DNA from: Anaerolineales bacterium
Lineage (GTDB): Bacteria > Chloroflexota > Anaerolineae > Anaerolineales > DRMV01
Assembly (NCBI GenBank): GCA_026991215.1
Contig: JALXBY010000231.1
Span: forward strand, 1-16,355
DNA: 16,355 nucleotides
Direction of reading: 5' to 3'
Part shown: positions 1-5,538 of the stretch, one piece after another
How the letters are laid out: the number at the start of each line of letters is the position of its first letter
Position numbering within the stretch: position 1 is the first letter of the stretch
Notes under the pieces: generated by a model
The model's input: only the letters and a program-made list of their open reading frames with translations
Told to the model about the DNA's origin: nothing
The model's database searches: none
Program-made: the position numbers and the translations under genes

Positions 1-6
1 GGTCAC
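1..6 (-). CDS. First two codons of a downstream gene, truncated by the window edge
   Basis: Only GTG ACC is visible, following a well-spaced GGAGGT. By the common order truA-rplM-rpsI the gene could be rplM (L13), but two codons cannot show this. The start is inferred from the ribosome binding site alone. Confidence 0.35.
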
Positions 7-12
7 GACTTC

Positions 13-18
13 ACCTCC
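13..18 (-). promoter_or_regulatory. Ribosome binding site of the next gene
   Basis: GGAGGT on the minus strand stands six bases before a GTG codon at 6-4. It is as strong as the sites of the ribosomal protein genes here and indicates that another gene begins at the window edge. Confidence 0.6.
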
Positions 19-42
19 AGAGAAGCATCCTTGCCCATCCGG

Positions 43-59
43 GGGCCGGCGTCCGGCCC
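43..59 (-). other. GC-rich hairpin after truA
   Basis: GGGCCGG and CCGGCCC form a perfect 7-bp stem around a 3-nt loop, 14 nt after the truA stop. No T tract follows, so it is not a classical terminator. It could be an attenuator or part of the leader of the next gene. Confidence 0.4.
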
Positions 60-73
60 GGTCAAAGGGTCAT

Positions 74-913
74 TCAAGCAAAATTCCCGTCCTGCGCGGT
101 TTCTTCGAGCCAGCCGTACCAGCGCAAACGCCACCATTGCCGAAAGGCTTCGGGGCTGGAGGGCGGCGTCCAAGGGCCATAGTATACCGCAGCCAGGTAC
201 AAACCGGAAGCCGGGGCCAGGCCCTGCAAGGGCGCTTCGGGCGGTTGGGCGAGGGCTTCGGCCCAGGCATCCAGGGGGAAGCGCCCCTGGCCCACGGCCA
301 CCAGCACGGCCACGGCCCGCCGCACCATGTGGTAGAGGAAGGCATCGGCCACGATGTCGAAGGCCCATTCGCCGGGGCCGACCTCGTACCAGGCCGCGTG
401 GAACACGGTGCGGACGGTATGCCCGTCCTCTCGGGTCGGCGTCCCTAAGCTGCGGAAGTCTCGACGTCCGGGCAGAAGCCGCGTGGCCTGGGTCAACCGG
501 TGCCAGTCCGGGGGTGGCCAGACCCGCCAGGTGTATCGATCCAGTATCGGGTGCCGGTGGGGGGAAAGGCGAAGGCGGTACACATACCGCCGCGCCCGCG
601 CGTCGTAGCGGGGGTGAAACCCCGCGGACGCTTCCCGCAGGTCCCACACGGCCACATCCTGGGGAAGCCGGGCGTTCAAAGCCCGGCGCAGGGCATCGGG
701 GCCGTGCTTCCAGGGCAGGTCGAAGGCCACCACCTGGCCCAGGGCGTGGACCCCGGTATCCGTGCGACCGGCATAGGTGATGGCGGACCCACGCCAGCCC
801 AGTTCCCGTAGGGCCTCCTCGAACACAGCCTGCACGGTGCGGCCCTGGGCCTGACGCTGGAACCCCAGGAACCCCGAACCGTCGTAGGCAATGGTGGCTT
901 GGAAAGGTGCCAT
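74..913 (-). CDS. truA: tRNA pseudouridine(38-40) synthase TruA
   Basis: This encodes a 279-residue TruA, which isomerises uridines 38-40 in the anticodon arm of many tRNAs. The N-terminal signature ATIAYDGSGFLGFQRQAQGR and the catalytic motif AGRTDTGVHALGQV, with Asp52 as the nucleophile position, are intact. Later motifs include ARRYVYRL and AFLYHMVRRAVAVLVAVGQG near the C-terminal half. The C-terminus has an extra Trp-rich stretch (QWWRLRWYGWLEE). The ATG at 913 is the only start giving the family N-terminus, yet only GCCCCCC and the heptamer repeat lie upstream, with no Shine-Dalgarno sequence. Expression probably depends on read-through from rplQ. It is a common alpha-operon neighbour. 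Confidence 0.97.
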   Translation of the reverse strand: MAPFQATIAYDGSGFLGFQRQAQGRTVQAVFEEALRELGWRGSAITYAGRTDTGVHALGQVVAFDLPWKHGPDALRRALNARLPQDVAVWDLREASAGFHPRYDARARRYVYRLRLSPHRHPILDRYTWRVWPPPDWHRLTQATRLLPGRRDFRSLGTPTREDGHTVRTVFHAAWYEVGPGEWAFDIVADAFLYHMVRRAVAVLVAVGQGRFPLDAWAEALAQPPEAPLQGLAPASGLYLAAVYYGPWTPPSSPEAFRQWWRLRWYGWLEETAQDGNFA

Positions 914-920
914 GGGGGGC

Positions 921-1000
921 GGTCGGCAGTCGGCGGTCAGCAGTCAGCAGTCGGAAGTCGGCGGTCGGCGGGCAGCGGGCTGCGGACTGCGGACCGCGGG
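921..1000. repeat. Heptanucleotide tandem repeat array between rplQ and truA
   Basis: Eleven consecutive 7-nt units follow a loose RGTCRGC consensus: ggtcggc, agtcggc, ggtcagc, agtcagc, agtcgga, agtcggc, ggtcggc, gggcagc, gggctgc, ggactgc and ggaccgc, plus a final ggg. The last units read approximately as the inverse complement of the first ones (cggactgcggacc against ggtcggcagtcgg), so the whole array could fold back on itself. It fills nearly all of the 87-nt spacer. It resembles the short tandemly repeated heptamers described in cyanobacteria and similar arrays in other phyla. Confidence 0.85.
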
Positions 1001-1402
1001 CTACTCTTCCACCAACTCGATGATGACCATTTCGGCTGCGTCCCCGCGGCGGCGGCCGATTTTGTAGATGCGGGTGTAGCCGCCGTTGCGTTCGGCAAAG
1101 CGGGGCGCGATTTCGTGGAAGATTTTGTACACCAGTTTCCGGTCCGCGGCCAGCCGCGCGGCCACCAGCCGCTGGTAGTGCACCATCTTGGCCCGGCCAG
1201 CCTCGTCCCCGGCCTCGGCAGCAGCGTTGCCCTTCTTGGCCATGGTGATGATTTTCTCGACTTCACCCCGAATGGCCTGGGCCTTGGCCCGGGTGGTGCG
1301 GATGCGCCCATGCTCGAACAGGGCCTTCATCAAGTTGCGCCGCAACTGCTTGCGGGCGTCGGTGCGACGGCTCAACTTCTTGCCAGCTTTCAAGTGCCGC
1401 AT
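1001..1402 (-). CDS. rplQ: 50S ribosomal protein L17
   Basis: This encodes a 133-residue L17, a tunnel-exit region protein of the large subunit. It starts MRHLKAGKKLSRRTDARKQL, equivalent to the family's MRHxxxGxKLxRxxxHRxAL, and keeps the TTRAKAQAIRGEVEKIIT helix. The end RRGDAAEMVIIELVEE matches the conserved GDxAxMxxIELV. Between them the insert AKKGNAAAEAGDEAGRAKMV is typical of the longer L17 forms. The upstream open frame reaching into rpoA is not L17-like, so the ATG at 1402 is used, with GGAG about nine bases before it. The stop is followed by an unusual repeat array. Confidence 0.97.
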   Translation of the reverse strand: MRHLKAGKKLSRRTDARKQLRRNLMKALFEHGRIRTTRAKAQAIRGEVEKIITMAKKGNAAAEAGDEAGRAKMVHYQRLVAARLAADRKLVYKIFHEIAPRFAERNGGYTRIYKIGRRRGDAAEMVIIELVEE

Positions 1403-1439
1403 GGTCCTTCGCTCCCCGAAAAGGATGCACCAGCGTACG

Positions 1440-2444
1440 TCACTGCGGGCGTTCGTCCGCGCTGAGGTAACCGTGTTCGACGAGTTTGTCCAGAAGCTCT
1501 TGCAGGCTCTTATCCCCAAAGTTGCGGATGGACTTCAGGGACTGGGGGTTGCGCCGCAATTGCTCCAGCACTTCGCCAATGGTGAGATACCCGGCCCGGC
1601 GCAACGCGTTGACCACACGGGTGGAAAGGTCCAGGGCCTCGATGGGCGTCTTGTAGACCCGGCGGTCCAGTTCGGTTTCCTCTTCTTCCTCTTCCCGCTC
1701 CGTCATGGTGGGCACGCCCTGGGTGATGCCAGCCACCCGCAGGAAGTGGGCGCTCAGAATCTGACAGGCGGCTTGCAGGGCCTCTTCCGGCGCCCAGGTG
1801 CCATCGGTCCAGATGTCCAGAATCAGGCGATCGTAGTTGGCCCGCATCCCGACCCGTTCCGGCAGCACCTCGAAGTTGACCTTGCGCACCGGCGAGAACA
1901 GCGCGTCCACGGCCAGTTCGTTGATACCCATCTTCTTGCGCCGGTCCTCGGCCGGCGAAAAGCCCCGGCCCCGCTCCACGGTCAGCGTCATGTCGATGCG
2001 GGCGTCGGGGTCGTCGATGGTGAACAGGTAGAGTTCGGGGTTGATGATTTCGGCTTCGGGCGGGACGACCAGGTCCGCGGCGGTGACCACGCCTTCGCCT
2101 TCCACCTCCAGGTACATCTGGGCCTTTTCGACCCCAGGGGCCAGTTTGATGCGCAACTGCTTGACCTGGCCCATGATTTGCAGCACGTCCTCCCGCACCC
2201 CAGGCACGGTGGTGAACTCATGGGGGATGTTGTTGATGCGCATGGACGTCACCGCCGCGCCCGGCAGGGACGACAGCAACACCCGGCGCAGGGCGTTGCC
2301 CAGGGTCACGCCGTAGCCCCGCTCCAAAGGCGCGACCACGAAGCGGGCGTACTGGGCCGTGGCCCGTTCTTTGGTCACCGTGGGCGTGACCATCTCCGAC
2401 AGGATGGCCTGCACCACATCCTGAATCAAGGCCGTTTCCTTCAT
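1440..2444 (-). CDS. rpoA: RNA polymerase alpha subunit
   Basis: This encodes a 334-residue alpha subunit, which dimerises to start RNA polymerase assembly and contacts UP elements and activators. The N-terminal domain (to about residue 240) has the motifs GYGVTLGNALRRVLLSSLPG and VPGVREDVLQI. A glutamate-rich linker (EREEEEEETE, about 249-258) leads to the C-terminal domain (about 263-325). Residues matching the E. coli DNA-contact set are present: Arg276, Asn279, Gly310, Lys312, Ser313 and Glu316. GAGGTGAGG precedes the ATG. It lies 98 nt after rpsD and 37 nt before rplQ, the standard alpha-operon position. Confidence 0.98.
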   Translation of the reverse strand: MKETALIQDVVQAILSEMVTPTVTKERATAQYARFVVAPLERGYGVTLGNALRRVLLSSLPGAAVTSMRINNIPHEFTTVPGVREDVLQIMGQVKQLRIKLAPGVEKAQMYLEVEGEGVVTAADLVVPPEAEIINPELYLFTIDDPDARIDMTLTVERGRGFSPAEDRRKKMGINELAVDALFSPVRKVNFEVLPERVGMRANYDRLILDIWTDGTWAPEEALQAACQILSAHFLRVAGITQGVPTMTEREEEEEETELDRRVYKTPIEALDLSTRVVNALRRAGYLTIGEVLEQLRRNPQSLKSIRNFGDKSLQELLDKLVEHGYLSADERPQ

Positions 2445-2474
2445 CGGTCCTCACCTCATCCCCGGCGAAAGATT

Positions 2475-2498
2475 GGGAGAAGGGCTGCGCCCTTCCCC
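2475..2498 (-). repeat. Hairpin in the rpsD-rpoA spacer, repeat-element-like
   Basis: On the plus strand GAAGGGC and GCCCTTC form a perfect 7-bp stem around a TGC loop, extended by GGG/CCC with one bulged A. The flanking text (cctcacctcatccccggcg, 2445-2464) resembles the dispersed CCTCACCCC-type short repeats seen in some GC-rich genomes. The hairpin lies about 30 nt before the rpoA start. No convincing T tract follows it, so termination is unlikely to be complete. Confidence 0.45.
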
Positions 2499-2542
2499 GC
2501 GGCAGGTACACGGTCCAAAACCAGGGGGCACCGGTCGGGCGT

Positions 2543-3187
2543 TTAGCGGGAGTAGAACTCCACGATCAGTTGCTCGTCCACCTGGGTATCGATGTCGCCC
2601 CGTTCCGGCAGGCGCAGCACCCGACCGGAAAGGTTGTCCAGGTCCCGCTCCAACCAGTCGGGCACCTTCTGCCCTTCGGCCCATGCGGGGATGATTTCCC
2701 GGAAGAAGGTGCGGTTGCGGGAACCCTCCCGGACCGCGATGACATCCCCGGGGCGCACCTGGTAAGACGGGATATCGGTCCGTCGCCCGTTGACGGTGAA
2801 GTGGCCGTGGGTGACCAGTTGCCGGGCCTCCCGCCGGCTGCGGGCGAAGCCCAGGCGGTACACCACGTTGTCCAACCGGGTCTCCAGCAGTTGGAGCAGG
2901 ACCTGACCGGTCAGGCCGCGGGCCTGTTGCGCCACGTCGAAGTAACGGCGGAACTGCCGTTCGCTCACGCCGTAGATGCGCTTGGCCTGCTGTTTGGCCC
3001 GCAGTTGCCGGGCGTAGTCGGACTCGCGGCCCCGGCGCAACCGCGCGGCCATGCGCCCATGCTGCCCCGGCGGATACGGCCGACGTTCGAAGGGGCACTT
3101 GGGCGACAGGCACTTTTCCCCCTTGAGGAACAACTTACGACCCTCGCGTCGGCACAGGCGGCAAACCGGTCCGATGTATCGTCCCAT
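2543..3187 (-). CDS. rpsD: 30S ribosomal protein S4, zinc-binding form
   Basis: This encodes a 214-residue S4, the primary 16S rRNA binding protein that nucleates 30S body assembly and acts as an autogenous repressor in E. coli and Bacillus. The N-terminus carries a Cys4 zinc site at Cys9, Cys12, Cys26 and Cys31 (CRLC...CLSPKC), then the helical region with YGVSERQFRRYF. An S4 RNA-binding domain follows with RLDNVVYRLGFARSRREARQ and VTHGHFTVNGRRTDIPSYQV. The frame is open 15 codons upstream, but the ATG at 3187 matches the family start MGRYIGPVCRLCR and has GAGGAG ten bases before it. Confidence 0.98.
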   Translation of the reverse strand: MGRYIGPVCRLCRREGRKLFLKGEKCLSPKCPFERRPYPPGQHGRMAARLRRGRESDYARQLRAKQQAKRIYGVSERQFRRYFDVAQQARGLTGQVLLQLLETRLDNVVYRLGFARSRREARQLVTHGHFTVNGRRTDIPSYQVRPGDVIAVREGSRNRTFFREIIPAWAEGQKVPDWLERDLDNLSGRVLRLPERGDIDTQVDEQLIVEFYSR

Positions 3188-3236
3188 GGTGGCGTTTCTC
3201 CTCGCTGGGGTATTTGAAGAAGCCCAAACCACCGTT

Positions 3237-3293
3237 CCCCCGTGACCAGGGCGGCAGGCGCCATTACCCGGCTTCCTGCCGCATCCCTGGGGG
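3237..3293 (-). promoter_or_regulatory. Strong stem-loop in the rpsK-rpsD spacer, candidate RNA leader
   Basis: In the transcript sense an 8-bp perfect stem GCGGCAGG/CCTGCCGC encloses a smaller GCC/GGC stem. It is extended outward by CCAGG/CCTGG across a 3-nt bulge and then by CCC/GGG across a 4-nt bulge. Downstream, AAACCACC-type sequence at 3226-3233 can pair with 3188-3197 next to the rpsD start, leaving the Shine-Dalgarno sequence (3198-3203) in the loop. S4 autoregulates through an mRNA leader in other bacteria, so a regulatory role is possible; no run of T marks it as a terminator. Confidence 0.5.
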
Positions 3294-3304
3294 AAAGGCT
3301 GGGT

Positions 3305-3703
3305 TCAGACCCGCCGCTTCTTCGGCGGGCGGCACCCGTTATGGGGGATCGGCGTGATGTCGGAAATGGAAAGGATTTTGATATCCATGCCCATCAGTGC
3401 GCGCAAGGCGGCCTCCCGGCCGGGGCCAGGCCCCTTGATGAGCACGTGGGCCTCCTTGAGGCCCATCTCCTTGGCCGCCTTGACCGCCTGCTCCAGGGCC
3501 AGCCGCGCGGCAAAGGGTGTGCTCTTGCGCGTGCCCTTGAAGCCCACGGTGCCGCCACTGGCCCAGGTGATGGGGTTGCCGTTTTCGTCGGTCACGGTCA
3601 CAATGGTGTTGTTGAAGGTAGCGTGAATGTAAATTCGCCCGCGGGGGACAAAGCGTTTCGTCTTCTTGGTTCGCCGTCGGGCACCACGTACGGAACGAGC
3701 CAT
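3305..3703 (-). CDS. rpsK: 30S ribosomal protein S11
   Basis: This encodes a 132-residue S11, which lines the E-site side of the mRNA path on the 30S platform. The basic N-terminal arm (MARSVRGARRRTKKTKRFVP) is followed by GRIYIHATFNNTIVTVTDENG, SGGTVGFKGTRKSTPFAARL and the C-terminal signature SDITPIPHNGCRPPKKRRV, all canonical. The frame extends eight codons upstream, but the ATG at 3703 has GAGGAGGT seven bases before it and fits the family. A 117-nt structured spacer separates it from rpsD, the longest gap in the window. Confidence 0.98.
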   Translation of the reverse strand: MARSVRGARRRTKKTKRFVPRGRIYIHATFNNTIVTVTDENGNPITWASGGTVGFKGTRKSTPFAARLALEQAVKAAKEMGLKEAHVLIKGPGPGREAALRALMGMDIKILSISDITPIPHNGCRPPKKRRV

Positions 3704-3741
3704 GACAGGGACCTCCTCTGTCGGCACAAAATGGGGATGGA

Positions 3742-4131
3742 TTACTTCTTCTTGGCGCCACGTCGTCGGCCGCGTCCGGCCACGGTCTTGCGAGGGCCTT
3801 TCCGGGTTCGGGCGTTGGTGCGGGTGCGCTGCCCCCGGACCGGCAGCCCCATCTTATGGCGCAGACCCCGATAGCAGCCGATGTCAATTAACCGCTTGAT
3901 GTTCATCTGCACTTCACGGCGCAGGTCGCCTTCTACCTTGTAGTTCTTGCTGATGAACTCCCGAATGCGGGCCACTTCCTCAGGTGTCAGGCTGTGCACC
4001 CGCGTGCTGGGGTCCACGCCGGTCGCGGCCAGGATTTCCTTGGCACGGGATTTGCCGATGCCGTAGATGTAAGTCAATGCGATGTCGATGCGCTTGTTAC
4101 GCGGCAGGTCTACACCGGCGATGCGCGCCAT
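3742..4131 (-). CDS. rpsM: 30S ribosomal protein S13
   Basis: This encodes a 129-residue S13, a 30S head protein that forms bridges to L5 and contacts the P-site tRNA through its basic tail. It starts MARIAGVDLPRNKRIDIALT, with the helix-two-turn-helix segment YGIGKSRAKEILAATGVDP. The conserved C-terminal block is GCYRGLRHKMGLPVRGQRTR followed by NARTRKGPRKTVAGRGRRRG. The tail is slightly longer than the family's usual 118-125 residues. GGGAGG before the ATG overlaps the rpmJ end. A 38-nt gap leads to rpsK. Confidence 0.98.
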   Translation of the reverse strand: MARIAGVDLPRNKRIDIALTYIYGIGKSRAKEILAATGVDPSTRVHSLTPEEVARIREFISKNYKVEGDLRREVQMNIKRLIDIGCYRGLRHKMGLPVRGQRTRTNARTRKGPRKTVAGRGRRRGAKKK

Positions 4132-4143
4132 GCCAAACCTCCC

Positions 4144-4260
4144 TTACCCCTGACGTTGCTTGTGCTTGGGGTTCTTCTTGCAAATCACGTACACCCGCCC
4201 CCGACGGCGGACGATTTTACAATGGGCGCAGCGTTTCTTCACCGAAGGACGCACTCGCAT
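4144..4260 (-). CDS. rpmJ: 50S ribosomal protein L36, zinc-binding form
   Basis: This encodes a 38-residue L36, the smallest large-subunit protein, which binds 23S rRNA near the L11 stalk base region. The sequence starts MRVRPSVKKRCAHCKIVRRR and ends VICKKNPKHKQRQG. Cys11, Cys14, Cys27 and His32 are the standard zinc ligands, so this is the C+ form. AAGGAGG lies seven bases before the ATG and a candidate promoter lies 42 nt upstream. It opens the alpha segment and is followed 12 nt later by rpsM. In most bacteria infA precedes it directly; here the coiled-coil gene does. Confidence 0.97.
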   Translation of the reverse strand: MRVRPSVKKRCAHCKIVRRRGRVYVICKKNPKHKQRQG

Positions 4261-4301
4261 CGTCAATCCTCCTTGGCGAACTCCCAACCCACAAGGGTGC
4301 T

Positions 4302-4329
4302 ATTGTAGCAAAGAACGGACAAAAGCCAA
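4302..4329 (-). promoter_or_regulatory. Sigma70-like promoter ahead of rpmJ
   Basis: On the minus strand TTGGCT (4329-4324) and TACAAT (4307-4302) are separated by 16 bases, a good match to TTGACA/TATAAT. The local sequence is AT-richer than the surroundings. Predicted transcription would start near 4295, giving a leader of about 35 nt before rpmJ. It would drive rpmJ to truA independently of the upstream genes. The call is based on consensus only. Confidence 0.55.
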
Positions 4330-4348
4330 GGGGGATTCAGATTCCCCC
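4330..4348 (-). terminator. Possible hairpin at the end of the coiled-coil gene
   Basis: GGGGGA and TCCCCC form a perfect 6-bp inverted repeat around a 7-nt loop that contains the TGA stop. Only a broken T-rich stretch follows downstream (CTTGGCTTTTG), so this is at best a weak intrinsic terminator. It ends one base before the proposed -35 element of the rpmJ promoter. Confidence 0.35.
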
Positions 4349-5467
4349 GCGCTCGAACCACAGTTTGTCGATGCGGTAGGAGGGCACGGCCACAACCCCT
4401 TCCTGTTCCAGGAAGCGCTGCACCTCAGGCGGGAAGTCGTGGGCCACGATTACGGGGAAGAGGGGCAGCCCCTCCTGTTCGGCCAGGCCCTGACAGGTCT
4501 TCAAGAACCGCGTGATTTCCTTCTTGGAAGGCCGGACCTTGGTCTCGCCCACGATCAACAGCCGCTGCCCATCCCGCACGCCATAGCCAATGATGTTAAT
4601 CTGCCGCATCTTGCCCGCCACGTTCACGTACCGGCGCTCCAGGTCGCCTTCCACCTCGATGCCGTACGCCTGCTTCAACAAGATGGGCAGCACCACCAAC
4701 GCCCGGTTCTCCAGGAAGTACCCCAGGGAATGGGAGATACCCTCCAGGCGGCGGTGCAGCATCTGGAAGCGGTCTTCGAACTCGGCCCGCATCTCGGCCA
4801 TCTCTTGCTGCATCTGCCGCACCGTGGCGGTCAGGTCGTCCAGACGCTGCTCAACCTTGTCCAAGCGTTGCTCAACCTTGTCCAGGCGTTGCTCAACCTT
4901 GTCCAGGCGTTGCTCGACCTTGTCCAGACGCTGCTCAACCTTGTCCAGGCGCTGCTCGACCTTGTCCAGACGTTGCTCGACCTTGTCCAAGCGCTGCTCA
5001 ACCTTGTCCAGGCGTTGCTCGACCTTGTCCAGGCGCTGCTCAACCTTGTCCAGACGTTGCTCGACCTTATCCAGGCGTTGCTCGACCTTGTCCAGGCGCT
5101 GCTCGACCTTGTCCAGACGCTGCTCCACTTTGTCCAGGCGCTGCTCCGTCCTGTCTTGACGCTGCTCAAGGGCAGTCATCCGGGCTTCGAGGCGGGCCTG
5201 GGCGTTCACCAGTTCCTGCAGCGTTTGCTGTGTGTCCTGAAGCATCGCCTCAAAGCGTTGGGAAAGTTGGTTCAACTGCTCCAGAATGCCGACGATGCGG
5301 CGTTGGTTTTCAAGCGCCCGCTCCATAAGGTCCTGGAAATGCAACAAACGCTCCAGCATGGCCCGCTGCCGCTCCAGCTCGGCCACCAGTTCTTCGATGA
5401 CCGCGCGCACGTCAGGGTCCAGTCGCGCCAGTTTCTCTTTCAAGCGTGTGCGCAAATCCACCGTCAT
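4337..5467 (-). CDS. Coiled-coil heptad-repeat protein with PD-(D/E)XK-like C-terminal domain
   Basis: This encodes a 376-residue protein of unknown function. Residues 1-98 are helical and charged, with many Glu/Gln/Arg/Leu. Residues 106-210 are fifteen consecutive heptads, fourteen of them exactly KVEQRLD (the first reads RTEQRLD), after a degenerate ALEQRQD. Leucine and valine are spaced 4-3, an ideal coiled coil of roughly 15 nm. Residues about 245-376 form a compact domain with LGYFLEN (248-254), QINIIGYG (289-296) and IVGETKV (305-311). An E-x-K pair at 308/310 after a beta-strand resembles the PD-(D/E)XK nuclease superfamily and DUF3782-like proteins as I recall them. The usual first Asp position is Asn291, so catalysis is uncertain. 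No signal peptide or membrane segment is seen. The ATG at 5467 follows TGAGGCAGGT; an ATG at 5512 is an alternative. The gene sits between map and rpmJ, where infA normally is. Confidence 0.85.
   Translation of the reverse strand: MTVDLRTRLKEKLARLDPDVRAVIEELVAELERQRAMLERLLHFQDLMERALENQRRIVGILEQLNQLSQRFEAMLQDTQQTLQELVNAQARLEARMTALEQRQDRTEQRLDKVEQRLDKVEQRLDKVEQRLDKVEQRLDKVEQRLDKVEQRLDKVEQRLDKVEQRLDKVEQRLDKVEQRLDKVEQRLDKVEQRLDKVEQRLDKVEQRLDDLTATVRQMQQEMAEMRAEFEDRFQMLHRRLEGISHSLGYFLENRALVVLPILLKQAYGIEVEGDLERRYVNVAGKMRQINIIGYGVRDGQRLLIVGETKVRPSKKEITRFLKTCQGLAEQEGLPLFPVIVAHDFPPEVQRFLEQEGVVAVPSYRIDKLWFERGGI
4838..5152 (-). repeat. Tandem 21-bp repeat, 15 units, inside the coiled-coil gene
   Basis: Fifteen 21-bp units run in register with the reading frame, each encoding one heptad; a sixteenth, diverged unit follows at 5153-5173. 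On the plus strand a typical unit is gtccaggcgttgctcgacct plus a final t. The units vary at the codon wobble positions (acg/gcg, ctg/ttg, aac/gac, cag/caa), yet the fourteen units at 4838-5131 encode the identical heptad. Such an array is prone to slippage in whole 21-bp steps without breaking the frame, so copy number may vary between strains. Confidence 0.97.
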
Positions 5468-5538
5468 ACCTGCCTCAACCCTGGCTACACGAAGTGCGCC
5501 GCCATCAGCCATCTCGCCTGTTCTTCTCTTACCCACGC

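Noticed and set aside
4838..5173. Regular repeats considered as a CRISPR array.
   Set aside because: Units are directly adjacent with no spacers, 21 bp long, and in frame with a protein heptad.
5468..5538. A truncated infA remnant between map and the coiled-coil gene.
   Set aside because: The 71-nt gap encodes nothing like IF-1 in any frame I could read.
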